Shown: positions 35,281-44,370, counted from the stretch's first letter. The stretch is DNA of 52,332 nucleotides from SIG480 sp045636165 (GCA_045636165.1 JAZTWZ010000095.1:1-52332); one strand, 5' to 3'. Program-made: numbers and translations. The notes: a model not told the origin generated them from the letters alone.

Positions 35281-35308
35281 TTACAAATTATTGTTTTTTA
35301 TATATAAT
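35281..35308 (+). promoter_or_regulatory. Promoter region of the Lrp-AGCS pair
   Basis: The 164-bp gap between ftsH terminator and lrp is very AT-rich. TTACAA (35281-35286), 16-bp spacer, TATAAT (35303-35308) is the best promoter; a perfect-looking TTGACG at 35267 is too far away (30 bp). AT-rich phased tracts would suit autoregulation by an Lrp protein, an inference. Confidence 0.6.
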
Positions 35309-35341
35309 TTCTTTATATAATTCAATATGGGGTGACAGAAT

Positions 35342-35797
35342 ATGGACGCTATTGATTATAAGATTCTGTGTTGCTTAAAAGAAAATTCGAGAGAGAATGC
35401 AACGAACATAGGTGCAAAGATAAATTTATCAACTTCTGCAGTTATCGAACGAATTAAAAAAATGGAAAGCTCAGGTCTTATTCAGCAATACACTACGATA
35501 ATCAATCAGTCGGCTCTTGGCAGGGAGCTTTTTGCGTTCATATATGTAAGTCTTGAGCATCCTAAGTGCTATGAGAACTTTGTTGAAAAGATAAAAGAGC
35601 ATCCTTCAATCGCCGAATGCTATTACATAGCAGGAGACTTTGATTTTATCCTTAAGGTCATTACCAGAACGGGAAAAACACTTGAGGAAATATTGAATTA
35701 TATAAAAAGTATAGGAGGAGTGTCACTTACACGCACATCGGTTGTCCTTTCAACAAACAAGTGTGATGTATGTCTTCTTCCTGATAGAAAGGAATAA
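35342..35797 (+). CDS. Lrp/AsnC family transcriptional regulator
   Basis: A 151-residue regulator: N-terminal winged helix-turn-helix (LDAIDYKILCCLKENSRENATNIGAKINLSTSAVIERIKKMESSGLI-type region, residues 1-50) and a C-terminal RAM ligand domain (about 65-145). It is likely to sense an amino acid. Directly upstream of the AGCS symporter (14 bp), which is probably its target. Confidence 0.92.
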   Translation: MDAIDYKILCCLKENSRENATNIGAKINLSTSAVIERIKKMESSGLIQQYTTIINQSALGRELFAFIYVSLEHPKCYENFVEKIKEHPSIAECYYIAGDFDFILKVITRTGKTLEEILNYIKSIGGVSLTRTSVVLSTNKCDVCLLPDRKE

Positions 35798-35811
35798 TTT
35801 AGGGGGTAAAA

Positions 35812-37194
35812 ATGGAAATTATTGAAAAAATAAATGCCACCGTAAACGGTATCGTATGGGGACCGTTTATGCTGGCACTCTTAATCCTTATGGGATTGTT
35901 TTTGTCTGCAAAGACAAAGTTTCTCCAGTTTGGAAAATTTGGCTATATGTTGAAAAATACCATTTGCAGTATTTTTTCAAAAAATCAGCACGAAAAAGAC
36001 GCCTCGGGTGTCAGCCCGTTCCAGGCTGTTGCTACGGCTATGGCAGGAACGATCGGAACGGGAAGTATAGCAGGTGTCGCAACGGCGATAGTCTCAGGCG
36101 GCCCGGGTGCTATTTTCTGGATGTGGATAAGCGCTCTCCTCGGAATGGTCACAAAATACGCCGAGATAGTTCTCTCCCTGCGTTATCGTGAAAAGAACGC
36201 AAAGGGCGAATGGGTCGGCGGTCCGATGTACTATATCAGAAACGGTCTTGGTGCCAAGAAGAACGGCGCTATCAGCAAGGTTCTTGCGGCTTTGTTTGCA
36301 ATTTTTGCAATGTGTGCCTGCCTCGGTACGGGTAATGCTACCCAGTCCAACTCCATTGCGATTGCGCTTGAAAGCACATTCAATGTTTCTCCGTGGATAA
36401 CCGGTATCGTTCTTACGGTTATAGCTGCATGCGTAATTCTCGGCGGTGTGCGCCGAATTGCATCGGTTAACGAGAAGCTTGTTCCGTTTATGGCTGTGTT
36501 CTATGTTGTTTGTGCAGTTGTGGGGGTTATTTTGTCATATGACAAAATTCCTGCAACCTTTGCTCTTATCTTCAGAGAAGCATTCAATTTCAAAGCAGGA
36601 GTCGGAGGTGTGGCAGGTTACGGAGTAATGACCGCTATGCATTACGGCTTCTCAAGAGGCGTTTTCTCAAATGAGGCAGGTCTTGGCAGTGCGCCGATTG
36701 CGCACGCGGCATCAAGCACAAAGAGTCCTGTTAAGCAGGGACTCTGGGGAATGTTTGAAGTTTTCTTCACAACAATAATAATCTGCACTCTCTCTGGAAT
36801 TGTAGTTCTTTCCTCAGGACTCTGGAATACGGGAGAGTTTCAGGGCTCGGCTCTCAGTATCGCGGCATTTAATTCCGTTCTTCCTGGAATTGGTGGTATT
36901 GGTGTTACGATTGCTACCATTTTCTTTGCGCTTTCAACGATTCTCGGTTGGGCATATTACGGCGCAGTAAGTATGCAGTATCTCGTCAAAAAGTCCGGTG
37001 TTGCCGTATGGGTATACAGATGTATTTATGTAGCGATGGTATTTGTAGGTACTATTGGAAACCTCGACCTTATCTGGAGTATATCCGAGACAATGAATGG
37101 TCTTATGATTATCCCCAATATGATAGGTATAATCGGTCTGTATAAGGTAGTAATATCTGTTACAAAGGAACATTTTGCCCTCGATAAAAAGTAA
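35812..37194 (+). CDS. Sodium:alanine/glycine symporter (AGCS family), second copy
   Basis: A 460-residue paralogue of the symporter at 24.9 kb with the same motifs (GTGSIAGVATAIVSGGPGAIFWMW, GGPMYYIRNGL, SRGVFSNEAGLGSAPIAHA). Cotranscribed with an Lrp-type regulator. Ribosome binding site AGGGGG. Confidence 0.93.
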   Translation: MEIIEKINATVNGIVWGPFMLALLILMGLFLSAKTKFLQFGKFGYMLKNTICSIFSKNQHEKDASGVSPFQAVATAMAGTIGTGSIAGVATAIVSGGPGAIFWMWISALLGMVTKYAEIVLSLRYREKNAKGEWVGGPMYYIRNGLGAKKNGAISKVLAALFAIFAMCACLGTGNATQSNSIAIALESTFNVSPWITGIVLTVIAACVILGGVRRIASVNEKLVPFMAVFYVVCAVVGVILSYDKIPATFALIFREAFNFKAGVGGVAGYGVMTAMHYGFSRGVFSNEAGLGSAPIAHAASSTKSPVKQGLWGMFEVFFTTIIICTLSGIVVLSSGLWNTGEFQGSALSIAAFNSVLPGIGGIGVTIATIFFALSTILGWAYYGAVSMQYLVKKSGVAVWVYRCIYVAMVFVGTIGNLDLIWSISETMNGLMIIPNMIGIIGLYKVVISVTKEHFALDKK

Positions 37195-37209
37195 AATAAA
37201 AGTAAAACA

Positions 37210-37226
37210 ACCTCCGATACGGAGGT
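37210..37226 (+). terminator. Short GC hairpin after the second symporter
   Basis: ACCTCCG, ATA loop, CGGAGGT (37210-37226). No T-tract follows, so it is at best a weak terminator; the stem also exposes a GGAGG. Confidence 0.4.
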
Positions 37227-37278
37227 GCTTCATAGGGAGAATTCGGTTTTGACCTGCAATTTTCCGATTATAGTGTAC

Positions 37279-37316
37279 AAAAAATACAGACATACGCCGG
37301 TATGTCTGTATTTTTT
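37279..37316. terminator. Strong bidirectional terminator
   Basis: AAAAAATACAGACATAC (37279-37295), GCCG loop, GTATGTCTGTATTTTTT (37300-37316): a perfect 17-bp inverted repeat. It serves the rightward symporter and also closes the leftward noncoding segment. Confidence 0.93.
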
Positions 37317-37470
37317 AATTTCTCTAAGACGAAGAATATCTAATCCAAAACTGCTTCGCACCCTTACCCAAGCTCGCCTTTTACCATAGTGGCGTAACCG
37401 TGTCCCCCAAATGTGCACTTCCGTAGTTGCACCAGGCATCGGTTATTGAATGGCCCTAAAAAAGAATAAG
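37317..37470 (-). other. Unexplained noncoding segment downstream of the glycosyltransferase
   Basis: About 150 bp between the strong terminator and the glycosyltransferase stop. Read leftward it is GC-richer than other gaps and has local complementarity (CGCC with GGCG around a CCACTATGG element; AACCG with CGGTT enclosing a GTGCA...GTGCAC pair), then ends in the 17-bp terminator. A protein-like frame exists but has no start or ribosome binding site and is broken by stops. It could be a small RNA or long 3' UTR, a remnant gene, or a dispersed repeat. Confidence 0.4.
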
Positions 37471-37493
37471 CTTTGATATTTATATGCTCTACT

Positions 37494-38756
37494 TTATCTT
37501 TGGAATTCTTCAATGTTTTTTGCAATATTATGTTCAATCGGCTTCCACTCAATTTTCCCGAAAAGAGCTGCGATTGAAATTGGGATATAAGTGAAAATGA
37601 ACACGGGGAAAGTAAAGATATAGCGAATCTTTTTTGCTGTTGTGGTGTTTATGCTCTCCCATTCGGTCGCCGTGGTTATGGCGGCAAAGAAGAGAAGAAT
37701 CATATAGAAATTAAAGAATGTCATAAAAAGGGCTATTCCCGAAACTGTTGTGACAGTCTGCATCGCCGGTAGATTAAAAAGGGAAATGGCAAGGCAGACG
37801 GCGTTGAGAACAGCGCCCACAAGAGTAAGCATCATAGCGGGCATAATTGTCATAAGCATATCGTATGCAGAGAAGCTTCGGTTCTTAAATATTGCACAGA
37901 CAAGCTTTTTTCCATAAGCCATAAAGACCTGGAAAAAGCCTTTTGCCCAACGGATACGCTGATTCCACGACTGCTGGAAGGTATAGGGCTGTTCGTCGTA
38001 GAGAATTGCGTTTTCGGCATATCCTATCTTTTCGTTTCTGATAACGCTGTCGATAGAAAACTCAATATCCTCTGTGAGAAGATAATATTTCCAGCCCTGA
38101 TTTCGCTCGATGATTTCGCGAGAAACGAGAAATCCCGTTCCCGATACGGCACAGCTGAGCCCCAGAATCATTCTGGAGTTGTTTATGAACTTTGCCTCGC
38201 GCAAGAACCAGAGCGATGAGCCTGCCGATATCCAGTTTGAGTCGTAATTTTTCGAGTTACGGTAGCTTGTTATTATGCGATAACCTGAATCAAAAACCTT
38301 GTTCATTTCAGCGATGTAGTTTTCATCAAGGAGATTGTCGGCATCGAAAACGAAAAAGCCGTCATATTCCTCAAACTTTCCGAGTTCTGCGATGCTTTTA
38401 AAACCGAAGTTCAAGGCAAAGCCCTTGCCGATATGTTCTGTATCGCATCTGGAAAAGACATGAGCTCCTGCGCCTTCTGCGACAGCAGCGGTATCATCGG
38501 TACAGTTATCTGCGATTACATAAATATCATAAAGCTCTTCCGGATACTTCTGCTTTCTGATGCTCTCAATGAGCTGGGCAATAACCGTGCGCTCATTGCG
38601 TGCAGCTATGAGAATCGCAAATTTGTGTAGCTTCTTTTCTTTAAAAGCTTTCTTCTTTCCGAAAAGTGAGATGAAAACATATACAAGCTGATATGAATAT
38701 AAAACCGTAAAGAAAATAAAGAGTATAAGATTTGCAGTATCTAAGAAAGAACGCAA
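37494..38756 (-). CDS. Membrane glycosyltransferase family 2
   Basis: A 420-residue processive-type GT2 enzyme. N-terminal membrane segment (about 8-32), catalytic domain with ILIAARNE, DAD (138-140), TED (228-230) and QRIRW (266-270), then three to four C-terminal membrane segments. The full D,D,D,QxxRW set suggests polymer synthesis, as in IcaA/BcsA-like enzymes, but no accessory gene is nearby. TTG 38756 is the start: GGGGAGGAG precedes it, while the ATG at 38792 lies upstream of the predicted transcription start. Confidence 0.87.
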   Translation of the reverse strand: MRSFLDTANLILFIFFTVLYSYQLVYVFISLFGKKKAFKEKKLHKFAILIAARNERTVIAQLIESIRKQKYPEELYDIYVIADNCTDDTAAVAEGAGAHVFSRCDTEHIGKGFALNFGFKSIAELGKFEEYDGFFVFDADNLLDENYIAEMNKVFDSGYRIITSYRNSKNYDSNWISAGSSLWFLREAKFINNSRMILGLSCAVSGTGFLVSREIIERNQGWKYYLLTEDIEFSIDSVIRNEKIGYAENAILYDEQPYTFQQSWNQRIRWAKGFFQVFMAYGKKLVCAIFKNRSFSAYDMLMTIMPAMMLTLVGAVLNAVCLAISLFNLPAMQTVTTVSGIALFMTFFNFYMILLFFAAITTATEWESINTTTAKKIRYIFTFPVFIFTYIPISIAALFGKIEWKPIEHNIAKNIEEFQR

Positions 38757-38794
38757 AAAATCTCCTCCCCGATATTTTTTATTGTTGCTCATTA

Positions 38795-38823
38795 ATTATA
38801 TATCCAAAGTATGGAAAAAGCAA
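38795..38823 (-). promoter_or_regulatory. Sigma-A promoter for the glycosyltransferase
   Basis: Minus strand TTGCTT (38823-38818), 17-bp spacer, TATAAT (38800-38795), so transcription should start near 38788. Confidence 0.82.
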
Positions 38824-38894
38824 TAGTAGGATATCAATATTCTAACATAGAAAAAGACGGCGGATAATAGAATATATGGAAAGGGGGATTTTTT

Positions 38895-39179
38895 ATGAAA
38901 AAAGACCGTGTTATTTTAAAGGCGGCGGATATGTTTGACATTCCGGCAGATATAAAAGGCGGACTTCTCCATATTGAAATGGAAGGAAGTCGCGCCGTGT
39001 TTTTCGAAAACCATAAAGGGATAATTTCAATCTCGGAAGAGGAGATAGAAATAAACTCTCCCGAGGGAAGTGTCTTCGTTTCGGGAAGCAGACTTACAGT
39101 CGGCGCGATGAACGGCGACGAGCTCAAGGTCGAGGGCAGGATAGAAAAGATAGAATTCGGGCGCGGAGGAAGAAAATAA
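38895..39179 (+). CDS. yqfC: Sporulation protein YqfC
   Basis: A 94-residue YabP/YqfC-family protein, paralogue of the yabP product here. Core: DIPADIKGGLLHIEMEGS, GIISISEEEIEINSPEG, LTVGAMNGDELKVEGRI. Expressed in the mother cell in Bacillus. AAAGGGGG precedes the ATG. TAATG overlap with yqfD. Confidence 0.9.
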   Translation: MKKDRVILKAADMFDIPADIKGGLLHIEMEGSRAVFFENHKGIISISEEEIEINSPEGSVFVSGSRLTVGAMNGDELKVEGRIEKIEFGRGGRK

Positions 39180-40360
39180 TGCAGAGAGTCATAAGGCTTT
39201 TTACGGGAAGTTTAAGGGTTGAGGTGCGAGGGGCATATCCCGAGCGTTTTTTGAATCTATGTGCGAGAAGCGGTATAAAATTCCGTAATATGGAAACTCT
39301 TGATATAGGCGTTTTCAGAATTGATATGAACCCGAAAGACTTTCTCTGTATAAGACCGATTGCGAGAAAGTCGATGTGCCGCGTTCATATCGTATCCAAA
39401 AGTGGTATCCCGTTTTATGCGCGTCGCGTAAAGAAGAGGACGCTCCTTGTTGCCGGATGCAGCGTTTTCTGCATTGCGGCGTGGATATTCACCGGGTTTG
39501 TCTGGTCGATAAACATAGACGGCTTTGAGGGACTTGATGAAGATAAGTTGGTTTCGTATCTCGAAGAGGGAGGGCTTCGTATCGGCGCACGCGTTTCGTC
39601 AATCGACATCGAAGCTTTGAGAAACGATATCCTTATACGTCTACCTGAGCTTTCCTACATATATGTAAACTTCAGCGGAGCCGAGGCACGCGTTATCGCA
39701 AAGGAGAGGAAGGCTCCTCCTGAAATTTTACCTGCAGATGTACCGTGCGACATAATTTCGGATAAGGACGGCATCGTAAATAGCATAACGGTAAAAACGG
39801 GAACTCCGGAGGTCGTAAAGGGAGAAACCGTAATGCGCGGTCAGATTCTTGCAAGCGGATATGTGACAGGACGCGAGGGAACTACCGTAGTTACTCACGC
39901 GGATGCAGAGATAACGGTAAAAACCTGGCCGTCAAAAAGTGCGAGAATGCAGAAAAAATATATGGAAAAATCTTTCACCGGACGCGAGAAGGAAAGGTAT
40001 ACAATAATTTTATTCGGAAGCAGAATAAAATTGTATCCAAACAGTAGAATTTCATATACAAAGTGTGATAAAATAATTAAAAGGAATAATCTTACGCTTT
40101 CAGAAAAAATTAAACTGCCGATTTCTCTTGAGCGCGCGACATACCGTGAGTTTGAGCTTTTGGAGAAAACGCTGGGAGAAGAGCGCGCGTATGAAATTAT
40201 GGGGGATACGCTTGCAAAGAATCTTTCGGAGAGGAAAGACTGCGAGGTTTCAGATACAAAGCTTTTAACATCTTCTGATGAAAACTTTGCTTATGCGTCC
40301 CTTAAGGCTGAATGTATAGAAAAAGCAGGAGTAGAAAGAAAACTGTTAAAGGATGGATAA
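39179..40360 (+). CDS. yqfD: Sporulation protein YqfD
   Basis: A 393-residue membrane-anchored sporulation protein; one membrane segment at about residues 86-106 and an extracytoplasmic domain (RVKKRTLLVAG, then ISDKDGIVNSITVKTGTPEVVKGETVMRGQIL-type repeat). Required for efficient sporulation; SpoIV-like stage. Contains an AT-rich inverted repeat at 40006-40032. Confidence 0.9.
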   Translation: MQRVIRLFTGSLRVEVRGAYPERFLNLCARSGIKFRNMETLDIGVFRIDMNPKDFLCIRPIARKSMCRVHIVSKSGIPFYARRVKKRTLLVAGCSVFCIAAWIFTGFVWSINIDGFEGLDEDKLVSYLEEGGLRIGARVSSIDIEALRNDILIRLPELSYIYVNFSGAEARVIAKERKAPPEILPADVPCDIISDKDGIVNSITVKTGTPEVVKGETVMRGQILASGYVTGREGTTVVTHADAEITVKTWPSKSARMQKKYMEKSFTGREKERYTIILFGSRIKLYPNSRISYTKCDKIIKRNNLTLSEKIKLPISLERATYREFELLEKTLGEERAYEIMGDTLAKNLSERKDCEVSDTKLLTSSDENFAYASLKAECIEKAGVERKLLKDG

Positions 40361-40361
40361 A

Positions 40362-41366
40362 ATGGTAGAGAAAACTGTAAATGTTGAGCGGCTTGAGCAG
40401 ATGACCGATATTTTCGGCGCATTTGATGAAAATATCGGAATCTTGGAGCGCGAGCTTGGGGTAACGGTTCTTAATCGCAATACCGAGTTCAAGGTTGTCG
40501 GCGAGCCTGACCGTGCCGACCGCGCAGTAAGGGTTATTGAGAGCCTTCTTGTTCTCTCGTCGCGCGGTGAGGCGATAAACGAACAGAATATCAGATATGT
40601 CATAGGGCTTGTCGAAGAAAACCGCGAGTCGCAGATATCTGAGCTTGCGCGTGATATTGTCTGCATAACGACAAAGGGAAAGCCTATAAAGCCGAAGACA
40701 ATCGGACAGAAGGAATATATAAAAGCGATAAACGAAAATACAATAACACTCGGCATCGGTCCTGCCGGAACCGGAAAGACATACCTTGCCGTAGCGGCGG
40801 CTGTAAATGCTTTCCGCGAGAAGAAGGTAAATAGAATTATCCTTACGCGACCTGCAATTGAGGCAGGCGAAAAACTCGGTTTTTTACCCGGAGACTTGCA
40901 GAGCAAGGTTGACCCGTATCTGCGTCCGCTTTATGACGGTCTTTATGATATGATAGGTCCCGAGGCCTTCCAGAGATATATGGAAAGGGGAACGATAGAG
41001 GTTGCTCCGCTTGCATATATGCGAGGCAGAACTCTTGACGATTCGTTCATAATACTCGACGAGGCGCAGAATACAACGCCTGAGCAGATGAAGATGTTCT
41101 TGACCCGACTCGGCTTCAACTCAAAAGCCGTAATAACGGGTGATATAACTCAGATCGATCTTCCCGACGGCAAGAGCTCGGGTCTTCGCGATGCTATGCG
41201 CGTGCTTGAGGGCGTTGAGGATGTGGCGCAGTGTCATCTGACATCAAAGGATGTCGTCCGTCACGCGCTCGTTCAGCGAATTATCAACGCGTATGAAAAG
41301 CGCGACCGCGAGAGAGAAAAGAAAATTCAACAAATGAAACAGGGTGGAAAGAATGGCAGAGCATAG
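40362..41366 (+). CDS. phoH: PhoH family ATPase
   Basis: A 334-residue P-loop ATPase of the PhoH/YbeZ type, thought to act on RNA with YbeY. Walker A GPAGTGKTYLAV, then LTRPAIEAGEKLGFLPGDLQSKVDPYLRPLYD and Walker B FIILDEAQNTTPEQMKMFLTR in family order. ATG 40362 has AAAGGA 8 bp upstream; another ATG at 40353 is too close. Confidence 0.94.
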   Translation: MVEKTVNVERLEQMTDIFGAFDENIGILERELGVTVLNRNTEFKVVGEPDRADRAVRVIESLLVLSSRGEAINEQNIRYVIGLVEENRESQISELARDIVCITTKGKPIKPKTIGQKEYIKAINENTITLGIGPAGTGKTYLAVAAAVNAFREKKVNRIILTRPAIEAGEKLGFLPGDLQSKVDPYLRPLYDGLYDMIGPEAFQRYMERGTIEVAPLAYMRGRTLDDSFIILDEAQNTTPEQMKMFLTRLGFNSKAVITGDITQIDLPDGKSSGLRDAMRVLEGVEDVAQCHLTSKDVVRHALVQRIINAYEKRDREREKKIQQMKQGGKNGRA

Positions 41367-41841
41367 AATAACTATTGTAAACGAAACAGAGGAAAACTCA
41401 TTCAACGAGGCGATAGAGAGCGCAGTACGCGCAGCTCTTGACTATGAAAAAGTCGAGCAGGGATGCGATGTGTGCATAATAGTAACGGATGACGAAAACA
41501 TCCGCGAGCTCAACCGCGAGCATCGTGAGATTGATCGCGCGACGGATGTTCTCTCATTCCCGATGCTTGACCTGAGACCGGGTGAGAAGATTGAGGTATC
41601 CCCTCTTGAGCTTGACGAGGAAACGGGAACGGTTATGCTCGGAGATATCGTAATCTCCGAGGAAAGAGCAAAAGCTCAGGCGGAAGAATACGGTCACGGC
41701 GTACTCCGCGAGGTGTCGTTCCTTACGGTTCACGGTATTCTCCACCTTCTCGGCTATGACCACGAGCTTTCAGATGAGGATGAAAAGCTCCACTTCGGCC
41801 GTCAGGAAGAAATTCTCGAGAGTATGGGGCTGCGGAGGTAA
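41353..41841 (+). CDS. ybeY: Endoribonuclease YbeY
   Basis: A 162-residue zinc-dependent RNase for 16S rRNA maturation and ribosome quality control. Zinc motif VHGILHLLGYDH (H-x3-H-x5-H) near the C-terminus and NREHREIDRATDVLSFPM. ATG 41353 (AGGGTGG upstream), overlapping phoH by 14 bp. Confidence 0.95.
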   Translation: MAEHRITIVNETEENSFNEAIESAVRAALDYEKVEQGCDVCIIVTDDENIRELNREHREIDRATDVLSFPMLDLRPGEKIEVSPLELDEETGTVMLGDIVISEERAKAQAEEYGHGVLREVSFLTVHGILHLLGYDHELSDEDEKLHFGRQEEILESMGLRR

Positions 41842-41844
41842 AAA

Positions 41845-42315
41845 ATGCAGACAAAAGAGGAAACGGGAACTTTGTGGGCAAGCTTCAAGCACTCGCTTGA
41901 CGGGCTTATTTCGGTTATCCGTAATGAGAGGAATTTCAGAATACATATCTGTATGGCGGTGTATGTCGCTGCATTTTCCGTTATCGGAAAGGTCGGAGTT
42001 CCGACATTCCTTAAGCTTTTAATCTGCATCGGTGCGGTTATGTCGGCAGAGCTTTTTAACAGCGCGATTGAGATTCTGTGTGATGAGATAACGCACGACT
42101 ATAACGAAAATATAAAGAAAATTAAGGACATATCTGCCGCTGCAGTGCTTGTAATCGCACTGTTCTCGGCGATACTAGGGCTTACGGTATTTCTCTCAAA
42201 AGAGGTTCTTTTTGAAATCGGAAGAGTGTTTCTGTCGTATCCGATTGTCCCGATCCTGATTTTTCTGTCACTACCGCTAGCGGTTTTATTCATAATAAAA
42301 CGAGGTAAAAAATGA
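41845..42315 (+). CDS. dgkA: Undecaprenol/diacylglycerol kinase (DgkA family)
   Basis: A 156-residue membrane kinase. Motif ERNFRIHICMAVYV and AELFNSAIEILCDEI are the family's signature helices; it has one extra hydrophobic segment at the end (about 130-150) compared with the usual 120-130 residues. In Gram-positives it phosphorylates undecaprenol. Follows ybeY by 3 bp. Confidence 0.9.
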   Translation: MQTKEETGTLWASFKHSLDGLISVIRNERNFRIHICMAVYVAAFSVIGKVGVPTFLKLLICIGAVMSAELFNSAIEILCDEITHDYNENIKKIKDISAAAVLVIALFSAILGLTVFLSKEVLFEIGRVFLSYPIVPILIFLSLPLAVLFIIKRGKK

Positions 42316-43643
42316 TTAAAGGCGATATTTTTACTGTTAAAATCGAAAACTACACCTCCGAGGGCGCAGGCATTGCGCGCATTGACGGTATGGCGGTATT
42401 TGTTCCGCTTGCGCTTCGGGGTGAAGAGTGTGAGATTAAAATAATAAAGGTCGAAAAAAGCTTTGCGTACGCAAGGCTTATTCGCGTTATTTTATCATCC
42501 CCTGAGAGAGTGAAGAGCGAATGTGAATACTACCCGAAATGCGGCGGGTGTACGATGTGGCACATGACATACACTGAGGAGCTTCGAATCAAGGAAGAGC
42601 ATGTGCGCTCGTGCATCGAGCGTATTGCAAAGTCTCAAGCGCAAGTTCTTCCTATAATCGGTGCAGACGATACACATCGCTACCGCAACAAGGCGCAGTT
42701 TCCGTGTGCATCAGACTTCTCGAGCGGTTTTTACCGACCGAGAAGCCACGATATAGTTTCGTCCGAGACCTGCCTTATCCAGAGCCAAGCGGCAGACACG
42801 GTTCGCGCGGCTGTTCATTCCTGGCAGAAGAAGCATAATGTCTCGTCTTATGACGAAAAAAGCGGTAAGGGAATTTTGCGCCATGTCTATGTAAGAAACG
42901 GCGATGGCGGAGTCTTGGTCTGCCTTGTTGTTACGAAAATGCCGAAAAACACTGACGAGCTTATAAAAGAAGTTCTTGCGGTGTGTCCTGCGGTTTGTGG
43001 AATTATGCTCAATATAAATTCAAAGAATACGAATGTAATTCTCGGCGATAAATACATAACCCTTTGGGGAGAGGGCGAGCTTTCGGACAAGCTCTGCGGA
43101 AATTCGTTTTCAATTTCTCCTGCCGCGTTTTACCAGGTAAACCACGCGCAGACGGAAAAACTCTATGATATCGCAGTTTCACGTGCGCTCTCAGGCGGTG
43201 AAAAAACCGTTCTTGATCTCTATTGCGGAATCGGGACCATAACACTCGCACTTGCAAAAGGTGCAGAAAAGGTTATCGGTGTTGAGGTTGTTCCGCAGGC
43301 GATAGAGAATGCAAAGGAAAATGCAAAGAAAAACGGAATAGATAATACGGAGTTTATCTGTGCAGATGCAGGTGAGGCGGCGCAGATGCTTGCAGAGCGC
43401 GGTGAAAAGCCTGATGCAATAGTAGTTGACCCACCGCGAAAGGGTATCTCCGAGGATGTAATTTCTGCTATCGGGAAAATGTCGCCCAAAACGCTTGTGT
43501 ATGTATCGTGTGACCCTGCAACGCTTGCACGCGATATAAAGCTTCTCGGTGAAAGAGAAGGATATAAAGTAATCTCCGTTCAACCCGTTGATATGTTCCC
43601 TCGCACAAAGCATTGCGAAGCGGTAGCAAAGCTCGTTCTTTAA
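42312..43643 (+). CDS. rlmCD: 23S rRNA (uracil-C5)-methyltransferase, RlmCD/RumA type
   Basis: A 443-residue enzyme: N-terminal TRAM domain (1-55), 4Fe-4S cysteines in CEYYPKCGGC, and a SAM-dependent domain with LDLYCGIGTITLALA, DPPRKG and catalytic Cys in VSCDPATLARD. Methylates U747 and/or U1939. Overlaps dgkA by 4 bp. Confidence 0.93.
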   Translation: MIKGDIFTVKIENYTSEGAGIARIDGMAVFVPLALRGEECEIKIIKVEKSFAYARLIRVILSSPERVKSECEYYPKCGGCTMWHMTYTEELRIKEEHVRSCIERIAKSQAQVLPIIGADDTHRYRNKAQFPCASDFSSGFYRPRSHDIVSSETCLIQSQAADTVRAAVHSWQKKHNVSSYDEKSGKGILRHVYVRNGDGGVLVCLVVTKMPKNTDELIKEVLAVCPAVCGIMLNINSKNTNVILGDKYITLWGEGELSDKLCGNSFSISPAAFYQVNHAQTEKLYDIAVSRALSGGEKTVLDLYCGIGTITLALAKGAEKVIGVEVVPQAIENAKENAKKNGIDNTEFICADAGEAAQMLAERGEKPDAIVVDPPRKGISEDVISAIGKMSPKTLVYVSCDPATLARDIKLLGEREGYKVISVQPVDMFPRTKHCEAVAKLVL

Positions 43644-43677
43644 CAGTAGTATAAATCTCTTCGGGAGAAAGCTTACA

Positions 43678-44364
43678 ATGGATAAATGTATGCCGAAAAT
43701 TTTGTCGGGTAATCAGCTTAAAATAATTGCAGCGCTTGCGATGACGATAGACCACATAGGCGTGATGATGTTTCCGAGACTTCTTGTTTTGAGAATTATA
43801 GGGCGCATTGCACTTCCGATTTTCGCGTATATGATAGCGGAAGGTTGTCACTATACGAAAAGCAAGAAAAAGTATGCGCTTACATTGTTTGCGGTTGCGT
43901 TTTTGTGTCAGATTGTATATTTTGTAGCGATGAAGTCGCTTATGCAATGTATTCTGGTAACATTTCTTATGTCGGTTTTGTTGATTTTCTCTCTTGAGGA
44001 AGCGCGCAAGAAGAGAGATTTAAGGAGTATCTGTCTTTTTGCAATAACTCTTATCGTCTCTTTTCTGATATGTGAAGTATTGCCCTTGCATATCAAAGGA
44101 TTTTCGGTAGATTACGGTTTTGCAGGCGTTGTTCTTCCGCTTCTGATTTATATCGGAAGAGGACATCGCGAAAAGGTTCTTCTTTGCGCCGTGGGGCTTT
44201 TGCTTCTGAATGTTGCGATAAAAGGTGTTCAGGTATATTCGTTTCTTTCACTTATATTCCTTTGCTTCTATAACGGGGAAAGAGGAAAGTGGCGGCTTAA
44301 ATACTTTTTCTACATTTACTACCCTTTGCATCTTGGGGTAATATATCTTATAAGTCTGTTATAG
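43678..44364 (+). CDS. TraX family membrane protein
   Basis: A 228-residue protein with about 7 membrane segments. Motifs LSGNQLKIIAALAMTIDHIG, RIIGRIALPIFAYMIAEG and a C-terminal FFYIYYPLHL match the TraX family, originally the F-pilin acetylase; chromosomal copies in Clostridia are not linked to conjugation. An acyl transferase role on envelope polymers is possible. GGGAG upstream. Confidence 0.85.
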   Translation: MDKCMPKILSGNQLKIIAALAMTIDHIGVMMFPRLLVLRIIGRIALPIFAYMIAEGCHYTKSKKKYALTLFAVAFLCQIVYFVAMKSLMQCILVTFLMSVLLIFSLEEARKKRDLRSICLFAITLIVSFLICEVLPLHIKGFSVDYGFAGVVLPLLIYIGRGHREKVLLCAVGLLLLNVAIKGVQVYSFLSLIFLCFYNGERGKWRLKYFFYIYYPLHLGVIYLISLL

Positions 44365-44370
44365 AATCAG

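Noticed and set aside
37364..37552. Small leftward open frame of 62 codons
   Set aside because: No ribosome binding site, overlaps the glycosyltransferase end, and the frame is broken soon after; treated as part of the noncoding element.
43678..44364. TraX as sign of a conjugative element
   Set aside because: No relaxase, type IV secretion, integrase or att repeat nearby; chromosomal TraX-like genes are common.
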